Positions 1-12,236 of a stretch of DNA of 64,000 nucleotides are shown one piece after another (the stretch's first letter is position 1; each line of letters begins with the position of its first letter). The notes under the pieces were generated by a model, which was not told where the DNA came from, made no database searches, and was given only the letters and a program-made list of their open reading frames with translations. The DNA comes from Sycobia sp. Sy_11. Taxonomy: Eukaryota > Arthropoda > Insecta > Hymenoptera > Epichrysomallidae. The translations under genes and the position numbers were made by a program. The DNA is taken from contig JACCIC010000209.1 in NCBI GenBank assembly GCA_018907035.1, positions 217,501 to 281,500 on the forward strand, given 5' to 3'.

Positions 1-34
<34 letters not shown>
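1..34. repeat. (TA)17 at the window edge
   Basis: Perfect TA array truncated by the window start, so its true length is unknown. AT-rich DNA with no gene follows to about 700. Confidence 0.9.
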
Positions 35-39
<5 letters not shown>

Positions 40-878
40 TTTGGCATATTTTAGTATACTTTTTGTATATGCCGGTTAGTTTTTAGATTGGCCTGTATTT
101 TAGATATACAAATAAAAATAATTGTATTTATATACAGAGATATGTTATAGCAGGAAGATATTAGAAGTAGTTTATATTCACGGCTCTCTTTCATTGCCAA
201 ATTTATGGTAGCACTGCACTAAATTCCTTCAAATTTCGTGCAGATCTATATTTCTAAACGTTCTATTGAACGTCCCGATCAATTTTACAACGTTTGAAGC
301 AAAAAAAAAAAATCGACGATGAAAGTAGTTAGATAAATAAACATTTTTGCCACTGATTGACTCTTTTCTAATATTTGGCCCATATGCGATATCAAAAGTT
401 CTCTGGATATTTTCTTCATCGAAATTGCGTGAAAACGCTTTATCAAAAATTTAAATCCTCCAGACTTTCTCTCGTATGATTGAACTGAAGCTCATCTAAT
501 CGCCCTGCACTTCGTTCCCCGTCCGCGCTCAGGGCTTTCTCCCTGGCACAAAACCAAAACAAGAATAATCATCAATAAATACATAAAAAATCCCGCCGAA
601 TTGTCAAACAATCGCTGCGGCTCCGTATACGTGATAGCAAAAATGTACAATACAAGCTCGACGTTCATCACGGTTCACGGTTATCTGTCGCAAAAAGCTC
701 AATTATCGCCTACGCTTACAATTGTGCGCGACGTTACGAGGCGCGGAAAGAAAAATTAAAACATCTCGTCGCGACATCGTGCAAGCGATTATACTTACGT
801 CGGGAGTTTTTTTTATTATTTTTTTTTATTATTATTATTATTTCGAAACCTGCAGTTTTGATTTACTGTCTTTCTGTA

Positions 879-929
<51 letters not shown>
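879..929. repeat. Compound (CT)n(GT)n microsatellite
   Basis: A CT tract with one TTTC interruption passes directly into (GT)8. It yields the SLSLS/VCVC-type ORF seen here, which is not a gene. Confidence 0.9.
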
Positions 930-1107
930 ATGTCTGTCTCACACGTGTATACGAGCGGCGTGTATATAATGATTGAAAGGCGCATTTATGCGCGCGCGGG
1001 CACGTAGCTTTCAGCACGTGTGCAAATATAAATAAACAAGGGTAAGATGATCCGCGAACGAGGGAGTCACATTTTGTCGCACATTCCTCCTCACCTCTCA
1101 CACAGTC

Positions 1108-1115
1108 TTTCTCTC

Positions 1116-1172
<57 letters not shown>
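1108..1172. repeat. (CT)n microsatellite, about 30 copies
   Basis: CT repeat with CCC and TTT interruptions. Confidence 0.9.
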
Positions 1173-1263
1173 GTTATGCTTCTCCCTTGCTTCCCCCGCC
1201 GGGATGTATACCTGGTGCATAATATGCAAGTATATTCGTCTGGGGAACCACGAAGATCTAACG

Positions 1264-1264
<1 letters not shown>

Positions 1265-1308
<44 letters not shown>
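1265..1308. repeat. (CA)22 microsatellite
   Basis: Perfect CA array followed by a short TA run. Confidence 0.9.
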
Positions 1309-1313
<5 letters not shown>

Positions 1314-1439
1314 CTACAGCGTTGTACGCACATCGTCTACGTGGTCCAGTCAACGATGAGTACCGAGAGTCGACACGATTACGATTCCCAGGTACTTTTC
1401 TTGTAAATAATCGACTGATATTATAAATAATACATGCAG

Positions 1440-2260
1440 GCGGTGCTGGGGGGAGGGGGTAATGGCGAAACCATATAGTGAATAGCGCCGATGTTTAATT
1501 ATAAGGCGAAGGAGCGAATTTCCGGAATGCGCCGATCTGAATTTCTGACGTTACGCAGTCGTGGATTTGGTGGATTTATTAGAGGGGAAACATTTCAATT
1601 TTCTCGACAAACCTCGACTTCTGACCAATGTTTATATCTTTAAATTACAATTATAAAAAAAATGAATGTTTTATTGACCTATTCTTTATCCCTCGGTTCA
1701 TTGACAAAGTTGACTTGTTCTAAATGTAGATTTTGTGCATGCCTGCGCCAAGGTCTACATTGTGTGGGACTTCCTATGATATTAATAATAATAATAAGAC
1801 AGTGAAATTGATATTGCTTTCAATTTCAAGTTTTATTTGTCATGCGCATTTAAGTATTCGAATTCAAAGCTTGCATTTTTTTTAAAAAAAAAATTATTAC
1901 ACGGTTCTTTTGCTTTTCGATTTAATAATGATTAATCGCTGACAATAGGTTATATAAAAAATAATGAAAAAAAATATAATTTTTATTACTCATCCAATAT
2001 TTTATTTTTTTTACATATAAATAACCAAGTTATTCATAATCTTTTTTATCTCATTCTTTGTATCTCTTCGAAACTTATAATATTACAGAGCTTCCTTCGG
2101 CTTTCTTTTAATATCTCGTTTAAGAGGCTCTCCTTGGGCATTCGTAAAGATAATAGCTAATTCAATGGCTATAATTAGCTGTCGATCGAATTCACGATTG
2201 TTCAATAATGAAAATAATTAAGATTTATTTTTAACCAAAAAGTACGTCATAATGAACGTT
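1440..2260. other. AT-rich non-coding stretch
   Basis: Contains short A and T runs, a short (ATA) run near 1785 and no supported gene. Confidence 0.5.
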
Positions 2261-2850
2261 CAGTTCAGCCCGAGAGTCATAACACAATTCGTACAGTGTC
2301 GTACATTGACGCGGTTCCTTTCTTAGCCTCCTTCCCCCCTCCTCCGCCCAGGTACCAATATCTCGCGCACACTTTATCTAAACAAGTGACTAATTTACTC
2401 AGTGCCCGAGCGACCGTATCCCCCGGTGACGCGTCCCGAGATAACTTTCTTCTCGGGCCATTACGACAGCTGCGCGCGCTCGCGCGCGCCCGCCCATAAT
2501 CCGAGCCTCCCTTTATCCCGTAAAAATTTCCGCCCCAGCCGCCGCCGCCGCCGCGCGGTGCGCCCTCTCCCCGCATTTTACAAACGCACAATGTTATCGG
2601 CTCGAACCGCGGAAATCTTTCCGAAAAGCCTCGATATCGCAATCGTAATGTGCGGGCTCGTCGTTCCGCGAAGTCAGGCCCGCACCGCCCTGAAATTGTC
2701 TGTCTGTTTAGATAGAGAGTGTACAATCTCTCGACCGTCCCTGCCCGCCTCCCCCCCCACAGCCTCTATTGTTGTACGCGCGTAATTAATATCGATATTT
2801 ACGCGCAGCGTCACGGGCAGCCACGTTCTTCGTCGAAAATAAAAATAAAA

Positions 2851-2876
2851 ATAATAATAATAATAATAATAATAAT
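2851..2876. repeat. (ATA)n trinucleotide repeat
   Basis: About eight ATA copies preceded by AAAAT repeats. Confidence 0.85.
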
Positions 2877-3233
2877 CAGACAAAGGTCGGAAAACGGCCC
2901 TGGGGGAGATAATACTGGCGCGGAACAAATGTCGTATCTCGTCGTTTGGAAGCTACTTTGCCGAATCTCCCGCGCCGGGGCCGGCAACGGACTAGAGTGG
3001 GCCTCTCTACGCGGAAGCTGCGATTTTCCGCCCGTCGCGTATTGCGTTATATCCGTGACTCGGGCGCGATCAATGCCTCACGCCTCCGCGCGGCGGCGCA
3101 GGCGCTCCCGTTAATTCGTATTACGTACGACGCACTTCTCACGAGCCGCGTCGCGCGCGCCGATGCGCGCGTGCGGAATCGCACACAGCGCAATCCGCGT
3201 CGGAGACGTCGAACCCGCGACGTCACAGCGAGA

Positions 3234-3252
3234 GCGCGCGCGCGCGCGCGCG
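3234..3252. repeat. (GC)9 alternating tract
   Basis: Uninterrupted GC dinucleotides, a Z-DNA-prone sequence. Confidence 0.9.
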
Positions 3253-3294
3253 ACGCAACGCGCATAATTAACGGGGAGCCTAATCAGCGCTCGC

Positions 3295-3314
3295 AAAAAA
3301 AAAAAAAAAAAAAA
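3295..3314. repeat. Poly(A)20
   Basis: Twenty A followed by CAGAAGAAGAAG. Might be the tail of an old retroposed copy, but no body was recognised upstream. Confidence 0.85.
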
Positions 3315-3387
3315 CAGAAGAAGAAGAAATTGCTCACTTTTTAAAGGTCAATTACTCGAGGCTTCGGAGTGCCGCAGCTGGATTTTT

Positions 3388-3421
3388 TTATTATTATTAT
3401 TATTGTTGTTATTATTATTAT
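3388..3421. repeat. (TTA)n/(TTG)n repeat
   Basis: TTA copies interrupted by two TTG units. Confidence 0.85.
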
Positions 3422-3429
3422 CATTCCAT

Positions 3430-5640
3430 TTTTTTTAAAGAAATTTTGAAATTGTACGTGTCAATAGTATCATTAGAATCTTGTGTAATCAACGTCCCGA
3501 ATTACGTGCTCTTGAAATTTATGGCGCTATTTCAAATTGCAAACAAGGAGTCTAATAATACAACTTTCCCTTTGCTCTCCAAAGAAAATTCTGATATTCT
3601 TCTCATTTTTGCGACGCTTTGATAAAAATCATAATCGTACTCCATAAATTTACAATGTCTGATTAGCAGCAAAGCGACAAACTCTGATTTATCTGAAAAT
3701 TTTTATATTTATGTTTTTAAGGTCACTGTTTTGGCGCGAATTGAATTTTCATGACGAAATCCATAAAAAGATCCATGATCTTCTGGGAAAAATTTTTTTC
3801 GGAAAATAAGTAAAAAAAAGAGATATATTTATAATTCTTTGAATTTTAAATGTCCTGGTGTCAAACATCGGGAAGTAAAAATGTCAGAAACGAAAAGCAC
3901 TTTAGAGAATTAAATTTAATCAGTATGGGGAAAGGACGTCTGTCAAACGATGCAACTGTTACAGAATCAAGAGTTCTCAGTCCCTGCATTACTATGGAAA
4001 AGGAATCTAATATTCCAGGCGTCTATACAATAAACACATCAACCTTCGCTACGCAAAAGGAAAAAAGAATCGAGACATAAGCAAATAATAATAAAAAAAA
4101 TAAAACATCTGCGGCGCATATTTTCGAAGGCTCGGCCACGCAGGTCCTAATCTAACCGACCGAACTCGAAGTTTACAATTTTATAAAGTGTTTTTTGGCC
4201 GTTTGTTTCTCAAGTGAAACGTTACTTAGGCAGAATTTCAATACTCAAAAACCATCAAAAATTTCAAGGGTTTTCCAAGTACGTATCAGCGACATTTCTG
4301 GGGACAAATTCAGCAATTCTTTTCTCTCTACATCCAAAAAGAACCCATCCCCCGATATTCTGAGGCGCTGATTACGATTGTCCAGGCGATCTTTCGCCAA
4401 AATTGAATTTTCACGTTGAAAGTCACAAAAATACTAGTTTCTGAATGCATCTTTTAAAAATAGAAAGAATATTGCCAGCATGGCAAACATCATTAAAATA
4501 CATATTTTTTATTCTATGAATTTCTGGGTATAAACGACATAAATATGTATAAAGAATTACTGATTCCTCACAATTGAAGCACACCTCGCCGTTACCGCGT
4601 CTATGCCGAATGGGATTCCGAGGCGGAAACGTTGAATTTCTCTCCAGAAATATCTTTTGTGCTGAAAGAACACAAAAGGTATGTATTGCAATGACATATA
4701 TAAATTTAGTTTAATATTGTTTCTGAAATTTTTGGTATTTTATAAGATACATGCATTTCATCATAAAAATCTCTTTTCCACCAATAATCATTACGATAAG
4801 CATAATCCAAACACTGGAAGAAACGGTTGTACACATATTTTCATCCAAATGGGTGGTTTTTAAAAACTTCCCAAGACAGACGTGTGTTCTGACATTTTCT
4901 GAACACATTGTTCAGAAAATAATTAATATCGCGTGCTTATTAGAAAAAAAATCGCTGTGTATTATAGTTTTGAAGATTGGTTGTAGTAGCTTGTTTTACA
5001 AAATACCGTAAAAGCAACAAAAACATAATAGCAATTTTCATTTACTTTCTAAAATAAAGTACAGTTGCGCTAGCTTTCTGTCCCATTGACCTCTCACATT
5101 GAAATGGCGTAACGTTAAAAATTTTTTTTAAGAAAAATATAGTCTTGATCGTCCTTCTGCGATTATTATTCGAAATCGCTGTAAAAATCGCCGCAGAGAT
5201 CGTCACGAACATAAGGAAAAGACTTACACTTTCAAATCCTTTGTGTGGGAAGAAAATTAATTAGGTCAGCGCAGCTTTTGCCGATATCAAGGTTTAAAAT
5301 AAGACCTTGAGCTTCGACATAATTCGGGAATTAAGACTATTAAAAAAAATTTCACGATAGGATTATTAAAATGGAGCGCTGAACTTCTGTTTGGGCAAAT
5401 GAAAAAGTATAACAATAAACGCTGCTACGTCACTCCGCTGTTGAGTAATTGACCGTTAAGCACGAGGAAATTTTTAGCGCTGATTAGACGGCGGGTCGTA
5501 AACGGTTATAAATTTGTTACGTATATCGCGTATTTGCGACGAGATCGCGTCTCATGGAAGATAAGCGAATCGCATTTATTGTTAAGAAAGGCGCGCGGAA
5601 GGGGCCGTAATTAAACTACGAGTCATCAGTCAGCTGCTAA
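3430..5640. other. AT-rich stretch with no supported gene
   Basis: Only short ORFs (up to 86 codons) of AT-biased composition. Two segments near 3650-3850 and 4360-4540 share the short string AATTGAATTTTCA and look loosely collinear. No microsatellite longer than 20 bases was seen. Confidence 0.4.
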
Positions 5641-5771
5641 TGATAAATATACATATATATACACATATCGAATCGCTGATCGAATTTGCTTTATTATTAT
5701 ACAGAAATACGTGAATGGATTTTAACGAAGTTTTTAACTGGCAAACGTTTTCACTTAATAATATATAATAT

Positions 5772-5776
5772 ATACA

Positions 5777-5846
<70 letters not shown>
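5772..5846. repeat. Compound (TACA)n(TA)n microsatellite
   Basis: About eight TACA units run into about twenty TA units. Confidence 0.9.
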
Positions 5847-5847
<1 letters not shown>

Positions 5848-6074
5848 TCAAAAGAAAATAGAACGGCCTCTCGCTGGTTATTCGACGAACGCCCAACGAC
5901 GTCTGATGTTTGTATGGACGCAAGTGCGCGTATCTGTAGAACGTCTGCTCGCACGTTCGATAAGACACAGCTCGCTAAACTTACAACTTTCTCAGCGCGC
6001 GCCGATCGAATCGATCGTGACGGAATTTTTTTACATCCGTTTATCTTTAATGGCGCGCGGCATATTATATATAT

Positions 6075-6076
<2 letters not shown>

Positions 6077-6130
<54 letters not shown>
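6077..6130. repeat. (AT)27 microsatellite
   Basis: Perfect array between CpG-rich flanks (GGCGCGCGG upstream, CGGCGCGATCG downstream). Confidence 0.9.
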
Positions 6131-6133
<3 letters not shown>

Positions 6134-6420
6134 ATAATGAATTTCAAACGGCGCGATCGAGCGATATTTAATTCGAACCGCGAGCACGAAAGAGCGGCGG
6201 AGGCGGTGGAAAGTGGGAGGGGGGGGGATTCGTTTATTTTTCATTAGCAACGAAATTCAGCGGCTGGCCAATAACGAGGCATTGCGTAATGATGTAATTA
6301 CGGAAAATACAGCGATTCATTTTCATTCTATCGCTTATATTATACATATAAATGCGCGCACGCGAAAGCCAAATGTCCCGGGACAAAATGTTTAATAATA
6401 GCGCGCGAGACACACGGTAC

Positions 6421-6422
<2 letters not shown>

Positions 6423-6477
<55 letters not shown>
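6423..6477. repeat. (AT)27 microsatellite
   Basis: Perfect array directly after GGTACCC. Confidence 0.9.
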
Positions 6478-6479
<2 letters not shown>

Positions 6480-6790
6480 GCACTAATTACATCGGCAACG
6501 TTTTTAAGAGCGCGTAAGTCGCGTTAGAATTTTAAATCGAACTTTATGTACGCACCCCTGTTTTAACGTTCTCGAGAATTTAAAACTCCCATACTCTTAC
6601 AAACTAATTCGCGAGCATATATAGATTTTTTTATACGTATACTTTCGTACGGCATAAAAGGCCGCTTTTTGCAACTTAATTGAGGAACATAGTGGAGAGA
6701 TCGATCTTATATATTTATAATAGGACTTCGAGGTATAAAACAATCCACGAACTGCATGCATCATATACACACATTAAAGACATTAAATTA

Positions 6791-6797
6791 TATACAT

Positions 6798-6845
<48 letters not shown>

Positions 6846-6850
6846 GTATG
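6791..6850. repeat. Compound (TACA)(TA)n(TGTA)n microsatellite
   Basis: A short TACA run, about 16 TA units, then about five GTAT units, so the tetranucleotides on the two sides are near reverse complements. Confidence 0.9.
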
Positions 6851-7220
6851 GTGTATATGCTGTACATTTATTTGATATTTATACGCGCGTAGGCACTTTA
6901 CCGCGCACATTTTCCAAAGAGCCCATAACGCATTAAAATTAATGATAATCATCCGGATCACTTGCTAATTGCGTCTGGAAAGTCAGGCCCGCGGAAGGTT
7001 AGAAGGGTAGGGGGGCGGGAGGGGAAGTACAAGCTGCTTAAAAGAAACGTGCAAGGTATAGATTAACCTATATAGGCATACTCGGGGGATATCTAAGAAT
7101 TGTTGCGCATAAAAGACCTACTCACCCCCTCGCCGCCCCATCGTAAGTTTAAAGCCTCTCTTCAAGCTATATCTCGCGAGCTGTCGACCGCCACCCCCAT
7201 CCTCCTCTACTACCTGATTT

Positions 7221-7262
7221 CTCTCTCACACTCTCTCTCTCTCTCTCTCTCTCTCGCTCTCG
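7221..7262. repeat. (CT)n microsatellite
   Basis: CT array with ACA and CG interruptions. Confidence 0.9.
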
Positions 7263-7319
7263 CTTGCGTGTATGTAATATATATTACAGAAACGAGTTGT
7301 ACCTAGCACACGGGTCAGC

Positions 7320-7322
<3 letters not shown>

Positions 7323-7366
<44 letters not shown>
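7323..7366. repeat. (TA)22 microsatellite
   Basis: Perfect array followed by an AAAT-type edge. Confidence 0.9.
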
Positions 7367-7374
<8 letters not shown>

Positions 7375-7551
7375 TATCGGGTTACCTAGCGTATTTTTCG
7401 CAACCGCAACGATTTCGCTCGGTCCGCGCGCGCTGACGCATTGTTGCCCGGCTAGGATCTGCGTGCGGCCGGCGGGGGCATTGTCTCACCTCGCCGCGCA
7501 GCGATCGCGCGGTGCAAAAGCGGGGATATTTTAGCGCGCGCCGCCGCCGGC

Positions 7552-7574
7552 GCTGCTGCTGCTGCTGCTGCTGC
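7552..7574. repeat. (GCT)n/(CAG)n trinucleotide, about 7.7 copies
   Basis: Reads as seven Gln in a minus-strand ORF flanked by Arg runs. The ORF continues into a (CA) array, so it is not credible coding. Confidence 0.85.
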
Positions 7575-7602
7575 AGATTCTCGCTTCGACGCATCATGAA
7601 CA

Positions 7603-7603
<1 letters not shown>

Positions 7604-7650
<47 letters not shown>
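7604..7650. repeat. (GT)23 microsatellite
   Basis: Perfect GT array 30 bases after the GCT repeat. Confidence 0.9.
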
Positions 7651-7652
<2 letters not shown>

Positions 7653-8299
7653 TATATAAACAATATAGACACGCATAATTCATGTACAGAGAGTAGTTCT
7701 GTACTTATGACGCAGTTATCACCGATAGCGAGCGATATTTGTCGGCGTCGCGCGCCGGAATGCGCGAAAAGCGTCGGGGGCGACGAGAGCGCGCTTGTCG
7801 GTCCTCGGCGTGCTTTCGCGTGGCGGCGTGCGCGCGCGATCTGCGCCATCCGAGCACCTGTAAACATTGCGCGACGGATAAATAGCCTGTAATTTTAATT
7901 ATACAATACGATCCAGGAATAAGCCATAATAAACAATATTCAATACGAAATACGAATAAATTCAAGAATAAAGTCAAGCTGTCCTTATTTATCATCAAAC
8001 GATTAGAACCTAAAATATGCTAGAGACATAAGTTGCGACGTGATTTCTGTGTCTATGTAAAAACGTGCGTATATTTGGAAAATATCGGTTTGCGATAGAC
8101 AGAGAGCATAATAACTAGGGTGAAAAACTGTATTATGTAGTTTCGGAGAAGCACGCGTAGATGAAGATAAAGTGTAAGGAGCGAAAAGGGAGGCGGAATG
8201 TAATTTTGTAATATTGTACATTGGAATATAGTTATTATTATTATCATTCTACCTCTATCCCATAAATAGAATAAATATACTATTTGAGCAAATTGTGCT

Positions 8300-8925
8300 G
8301 ACGTTCAGTATTTAGCTAATTGTTTGTGTCGATTCTACAGCTAATCTACTTCGTCTACCTTACGTCTACTTACAATTTCTCGGAGCCTATCGAGCATCTC
8401 AACCGAACAATAGTCAAAATAAAAGAACAGAGTAGCGCTTCAGTAACGCCCTTACGTCAAATCTACATGGTATGTATCTTGAAAAGTCGTAGACCAGATA
8501 AAGTTCGTTAAAAATTGTTCTGTAACGAGTCTACGTGAGATCTCCACGAGAGGCGAGGATCCACTATTGTATCGGGATCGGTATAACAATGTCGGGCAAA
8601 GCGCCCTGGCCACCATCCACAAGATAATTGATGAGCCGATTATCAACTTGAATTTCCAACAGAAATTTATGAGACGCGCGTATTATAGCCTTCGTTTCAT
8701 TTGCATTGAGATTTCGAGAGTCAGTAGCTGTCTACTCTAGCCCAGCACGTAAAGCTCTTTCGGAGCTCGCTACATCCTTATCTAATCATTGAATGAGAAT
8801 TTCACTATTAATTTGAAGATAATTGGCATGTATTAAGTGCTGAATCTTTGATTTTTAAGGTCGGTTAGGCAAGTCCTCAATGTAAATGGAAAATAAAGTG
8901 ATTCCAGTACAGTTCCCTGTGTAAT
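8300..8925 (-). pseudogene. Decayed non-LTR retrotransposon (LINE) reverse-transcriptase fragment
   Basis: Minus-strand conceptual pieces follow the order of LINE reverse transcriptases. QGTVLES (8919-8899) shifts frame to FSIYIEDLPNR (about 8893-8860), the family P-Q-G-x-V-L-G-P-L-L-F-x-I-Y-I-x-D-L-P motif. HANYLQIN (8830-8807) sits where YADDLQIY is expected, so both catalytic Asp are lost. NLNANETKAII (about 8713-8681) matches the L-N-x-x-K-T-K-A motif. FDYCSVEMLDRL (8418-8383) matches the F-D-Y-C-S-V motif about 93 residues later, the expected distance. Several stops and at least two frameshifts show it is dead. The clade was not assigned, and no target-site duplication or poly(A) end was identified. 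Confidence 0.6.
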
Positions 8926-9051
8926 AAATATATGAAGTAATAGAAACAACAATAAAAACAAAAAGCATAAATAATAAAAACGTTTCTCAATATCTGGTTC
9001 TTCTATCTTGGTATCGTACCTATTCGATGTTTTTGTTAAAACTGTACTAAA

Positions 9052-9210
9052 TCAGTAGAACAGAGTATTTTTAAAGTCTCGGCAAGCAGCATTCTCTTTA
9101 ATACGAAGACTATTATTGGCACTCATGACCCCGATAATATCGTATTTACTTTCAAATTTTGTTCGCTCATTTGGTTCTTCGAGTATCTTTTCATTGTTGT
9201 CTGCTAACAT
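9052..9210 (-). other. Small 52-residue ORF of unknown nature
   Basis: ATG at 9210 to TGA at 9054-9052. The product begins MLADNNEKILEEPNERTKFE and is charged and non-repetitive, unlike the repeat-derived ORFs around it. It lies between the open stretch at 9239-9499 and the LINE fragment. Coding status is unproven. Confidence 0.15.
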
Positions 9211-9238
9211 TTAGTCGGCAACACCCTGTTGCAGGGGC

Positions 9239-9499
9239 TCAAAAAACGAGCTCAGATATTAACTTCTGAGTAAATTTAGCATAATCGCAATCTCCGAGTA
9301 AATTCGAATTGAGATCGTCGATGCGAATTTCGTGAAAAAAGTCACAGGACAGAACTGTCAAATTATTCAAGAAGCTATAAGGATGACAAAACAGGGGGAA
9401 ATCGTTGTTTCGTAATTGACCGAAAAGAAATTCTTGAATTTCGGCCTTAGACCATAATACGTTAATCGAATTGACAAAAGATCGCGTTGAGGGCCAATC
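9239..9499 (-). other. Unrecognised 86-codon open stretch without a start codon
   Basis: An open frame runs from just after a TAA to a TGA at 9241-9239. Its composition is protein-like (mixed charged, aromatic and Cys residues, for example WSKAEIQEFLFGQL). It lies 320 bases upstream, in the same orientation, of the decayed reverse-transcriptase piece. It could be an older 5' part of the same element or an unrelated relic. I do not recognise the protein. Confidence 0.2.
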
Positions 9500-9814
9500 T
9501 TATAGTAAAAGGCGACCACTCTCCACCGTTCGCATTACGATACCGTCGTTAGATATGATGTCCTTTGTTCTGGACGACGTTATCCGACAACAGCGGGGCC
9601 TAACCTTATTAGGAGGACCGTCCACGTTCCATTTTCTTCAGCTTATATCAGCAACAACACCCAGTCAATTTCTGTTTACAGGCTTATTAATACTAGAAGC
9701 ACTAAATTTCACTATTTTTTCTCATGTTTGTATTTGTTTTCTGTCTTTTATCTATGCCCGTACTTCGTGTAATACCCACCTGCATTTTCTTAATATGATT
9801 TCAATTTAAAAAAA

Positions 9815-9818
<4 letters not shown>

Positions 9819-9855
<37 letters not shown>
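9819..9855. repeat. (GA)18 microsatellite
   Basis: Perfect GA array marking the change from AT-rich (left) to CpG-rich (right) sequence. Confidence 0.9.
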
Positions 9856-9858
<3 letters not shown>

Positions 9859-9889
9859 GACCGTTCGATACATGCGGGACGTGAAATCT

Positions 9890-10530
9890 TTCGAAATCCA
9901 TCCACGCGCCTATCTCGCGCGAATATTTACAAGCGCCGCGCGACAATACGAAGCGTCGCGGTCTTTGTACGATATAGTAGCGCGCGCTCGTCGTCGCCCC
10001 GTCGGCCGCGAAAGCGCCGAGTGACGGATCGGCGAGCGATGGCGATTTATTAACGATCGCCGCTCTCGCCCATTGCGCGTCGGGACAACGCGGCAGCGTC
10101 CGCCCACGCCGCGTCGCGATCGTCAGCTCGCGCCCGTAGTATCGCTCGCCGTGCCGCGGCGCGTAATGCCCTCGTCGCTCGGCGGAAGCGACCGACGGCT
10201 AGACCGATCTCCAGCCGACCCCCGCACGCCCCCCCCGCTCGGTTTTCCCTTGCGCGCGGGCTCGACGGTGCATCGGTGTCTTATAACGAGGCGGGAGGTG
10301 GGTGTATACGTCATTATAGCGCACTTTGCATTCGACATTGTCTGAGGGATTCCCCCCCCCCCCACACACACACTCTCTCTCCGTGTGGATAGCGGCGCGA
10401 TTATATCTATACAGGTATAGGAATACATACGCATTTATGAGTCCGCTTTATAGAAAGCTCATTGTTGGGGCTTCTTTCATTATTCGCGAGTTGCCCGCGG
10501 ACGTGATATTTTACAAGGATCGTAATTAGG
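9890..10530. other. CpG-rich block without a supported gene
   Basis: CGCG-rich DNA with a run of twelve C at 10352-10363 followed by CA and CT tracts. ORFs on both strands are low complexity. AT-rich DNA without a gene follows to 11400. Confidence 0.4.
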
Positions 10531-11404
10531 ACGCTCCACTTCATTCTATATTGAATATAATATATACGTATATAAACGTATAGCTCTATCTACGGCGAGC
10601 ACGTGCGAGGTGAGAGCGATGTTTTAATATTATACATATGTAAGGTGTGTTTGTGTGAAAGCGTCGAGTCAGCTGTCGACGGCGGGCTCGTTTTGATTAA
10701 ACACACATGTAATTTTTTATGTTATTAATTGTAATGATTCACCTTTTTAAATATTTAATATCCTCTCAAACTGACGCGCAGACTATTGCGCAATATTATA
10801 TATAATTACTTATTTTATTAATTGTAGCATGTTTCTCTTTTTTATTATAACAAGTTATTTTCATTAATAACGTCTGTGGTATATTTAAAATGCCATCGAA
10901 AAATGCATAAGCACAGATAAATAAAGGAAAAAGCGAAATATCGAAATTGTTATCTATGAGATATACTTCAAAATTCAATATATTAAATTTATTAATAGAA
11001 TAATGAATAACGAAAAATAACAATAACTTCGTACTGGGGATAAAAAGTAAAAAAAAACAACACTGAGATTCCTTCTTATTATACTATTATTATACACATA
11101 TATTGCACATATATTACAAATTACAAACATAAATAATGAGCACGCCGAGGGCAGATCTACTTGAGCCATGCACCCATAAATCGAAATATTTTTTTCTCTG
11201 CACCGAGGCAATCATTTAATAACCGATCGATAAAGCAGATCCGTGGTCTGCATCGGGCGAAACTTTTGCACCCCCCTCGGCAATTTTTTATATATATATA
11301 TTATCTTATGCATATAGTATATACGATACTAATCGATATGTATATATTATATACACCTTTACCTCGTAACTTTTCATTCTCTCTACCGTATGTAAATTGC
11401 CGAG

Positions 11405-11427
11405 ACACACACACACACACACACACA
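11405..11427. repeat. (AC)11 microsatellite
   Basis: Short perfect AC array. Confidence 0.85.
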
Positions 11428-11682
11428 TACACGTATGAAGGCATATCGAATTCCAGGACGCTGCGCCAGCATATCCTGATCGCCCCGATGGGAACGATCT
11501 ATCTAGTTTTTGCAAAATTCTTTTCTCAGCCATGGTCAGCGTTGCCGCAATAAATGCGCTCAATATGTTTATGCGCGTGTTTACGCGCGCGTATAAAGAC
11601 AGGGAGGAAGGGGTGGGCGTAGCGGCTTTATAGCACTGTCCTCAAGACGATTATGCTTTATATCGATTTTCACGCACGATAG

Positions 11683-11683
<1 letters not shown>

Positions 11684-11727
<44 letters not shown>
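11684..11727. repeat. (TA)22 microsatellite
   Basis: First of three TA arrays within 290 bases. Confidence 0.9.
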
Positions 11728-11728
<1 letters not shown>

Positions 11729-11844
11729 GCACAGAAGTTGATAGAGCCTCCTCTCGAGCTTGGAGCATTCGGCCGATATTATTTTTCAGCCGCGCGTGTG
11801 CTCGTTCGATCTATTTCGCGCTCCCTCGCATAATATACATACGA

Positions 11845-11849
<5 letters not shown>

Positions 11850-11902
<53 letters not shown>
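11850..11902. repeat. (TA)26 microsatellite
   Basis: Preceded by GTGT and followed by GGGGGCCG. Confidence 0.9.
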
Positions 11903-11904
<2 letters not shown>

Positions 11905-11934
11905 GGGCCGCACGAAACACGAAATCCGACTGTA

Positions 11935-11936
<2 letters not shown>

Positions 11937-11969
<33 letters not shown>
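11937..11969. repeat. (AT)16 microsatellite
   Basis: Only 34 bases from the preceding array, separated by a unique CG-containing spacer. Confidence 0.9.
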
Positions 11970-11972
<3 letters not shown>

Positions 11973-12204
11973 TTGTGTGTATATTATGCGCGGCAGCCTA
12001 CAATTATCGACAAGTATTAATACAAGAGTTTCTTTATATGCATTTGCCCGGTCTGCCCGTGCTTCCATAATACAACATCGCGCGCGGGCGGTGCGCGATC
12101 CAATCGCGCGCTATATTGACTCGTTTTGCGCGCCCCGCGCGCCCGTGAGAGGAAGCGGGCGAGGAGATAAATCGCCCGCGATTACATTGCGCGCCGCGAC
12201 GCCG

Positions 12205-12236
12205 TACATACATACATACATACATACATACATACA

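Larger units (their letters stand above)
2290..3294. other. CpG-rich block without a supported gene
   Basis: Dense CGCG and GCCGCC sequence, with a run of eight C at 2751 and a (CG) tract at its end. Overlapping ORFs on both strands are Arg/Pro/Ala-rich and are explained by composition. Could be regulatory DNA. Confidence 0.4.

Noticed and set aside
7382..7867. Poly-Gln ORF over the GCT repeat
   Set aside because: The frame continues directly into a His-Thr run from the GT array and an Arg run from CGC repeats. No flanking conserved sequence.
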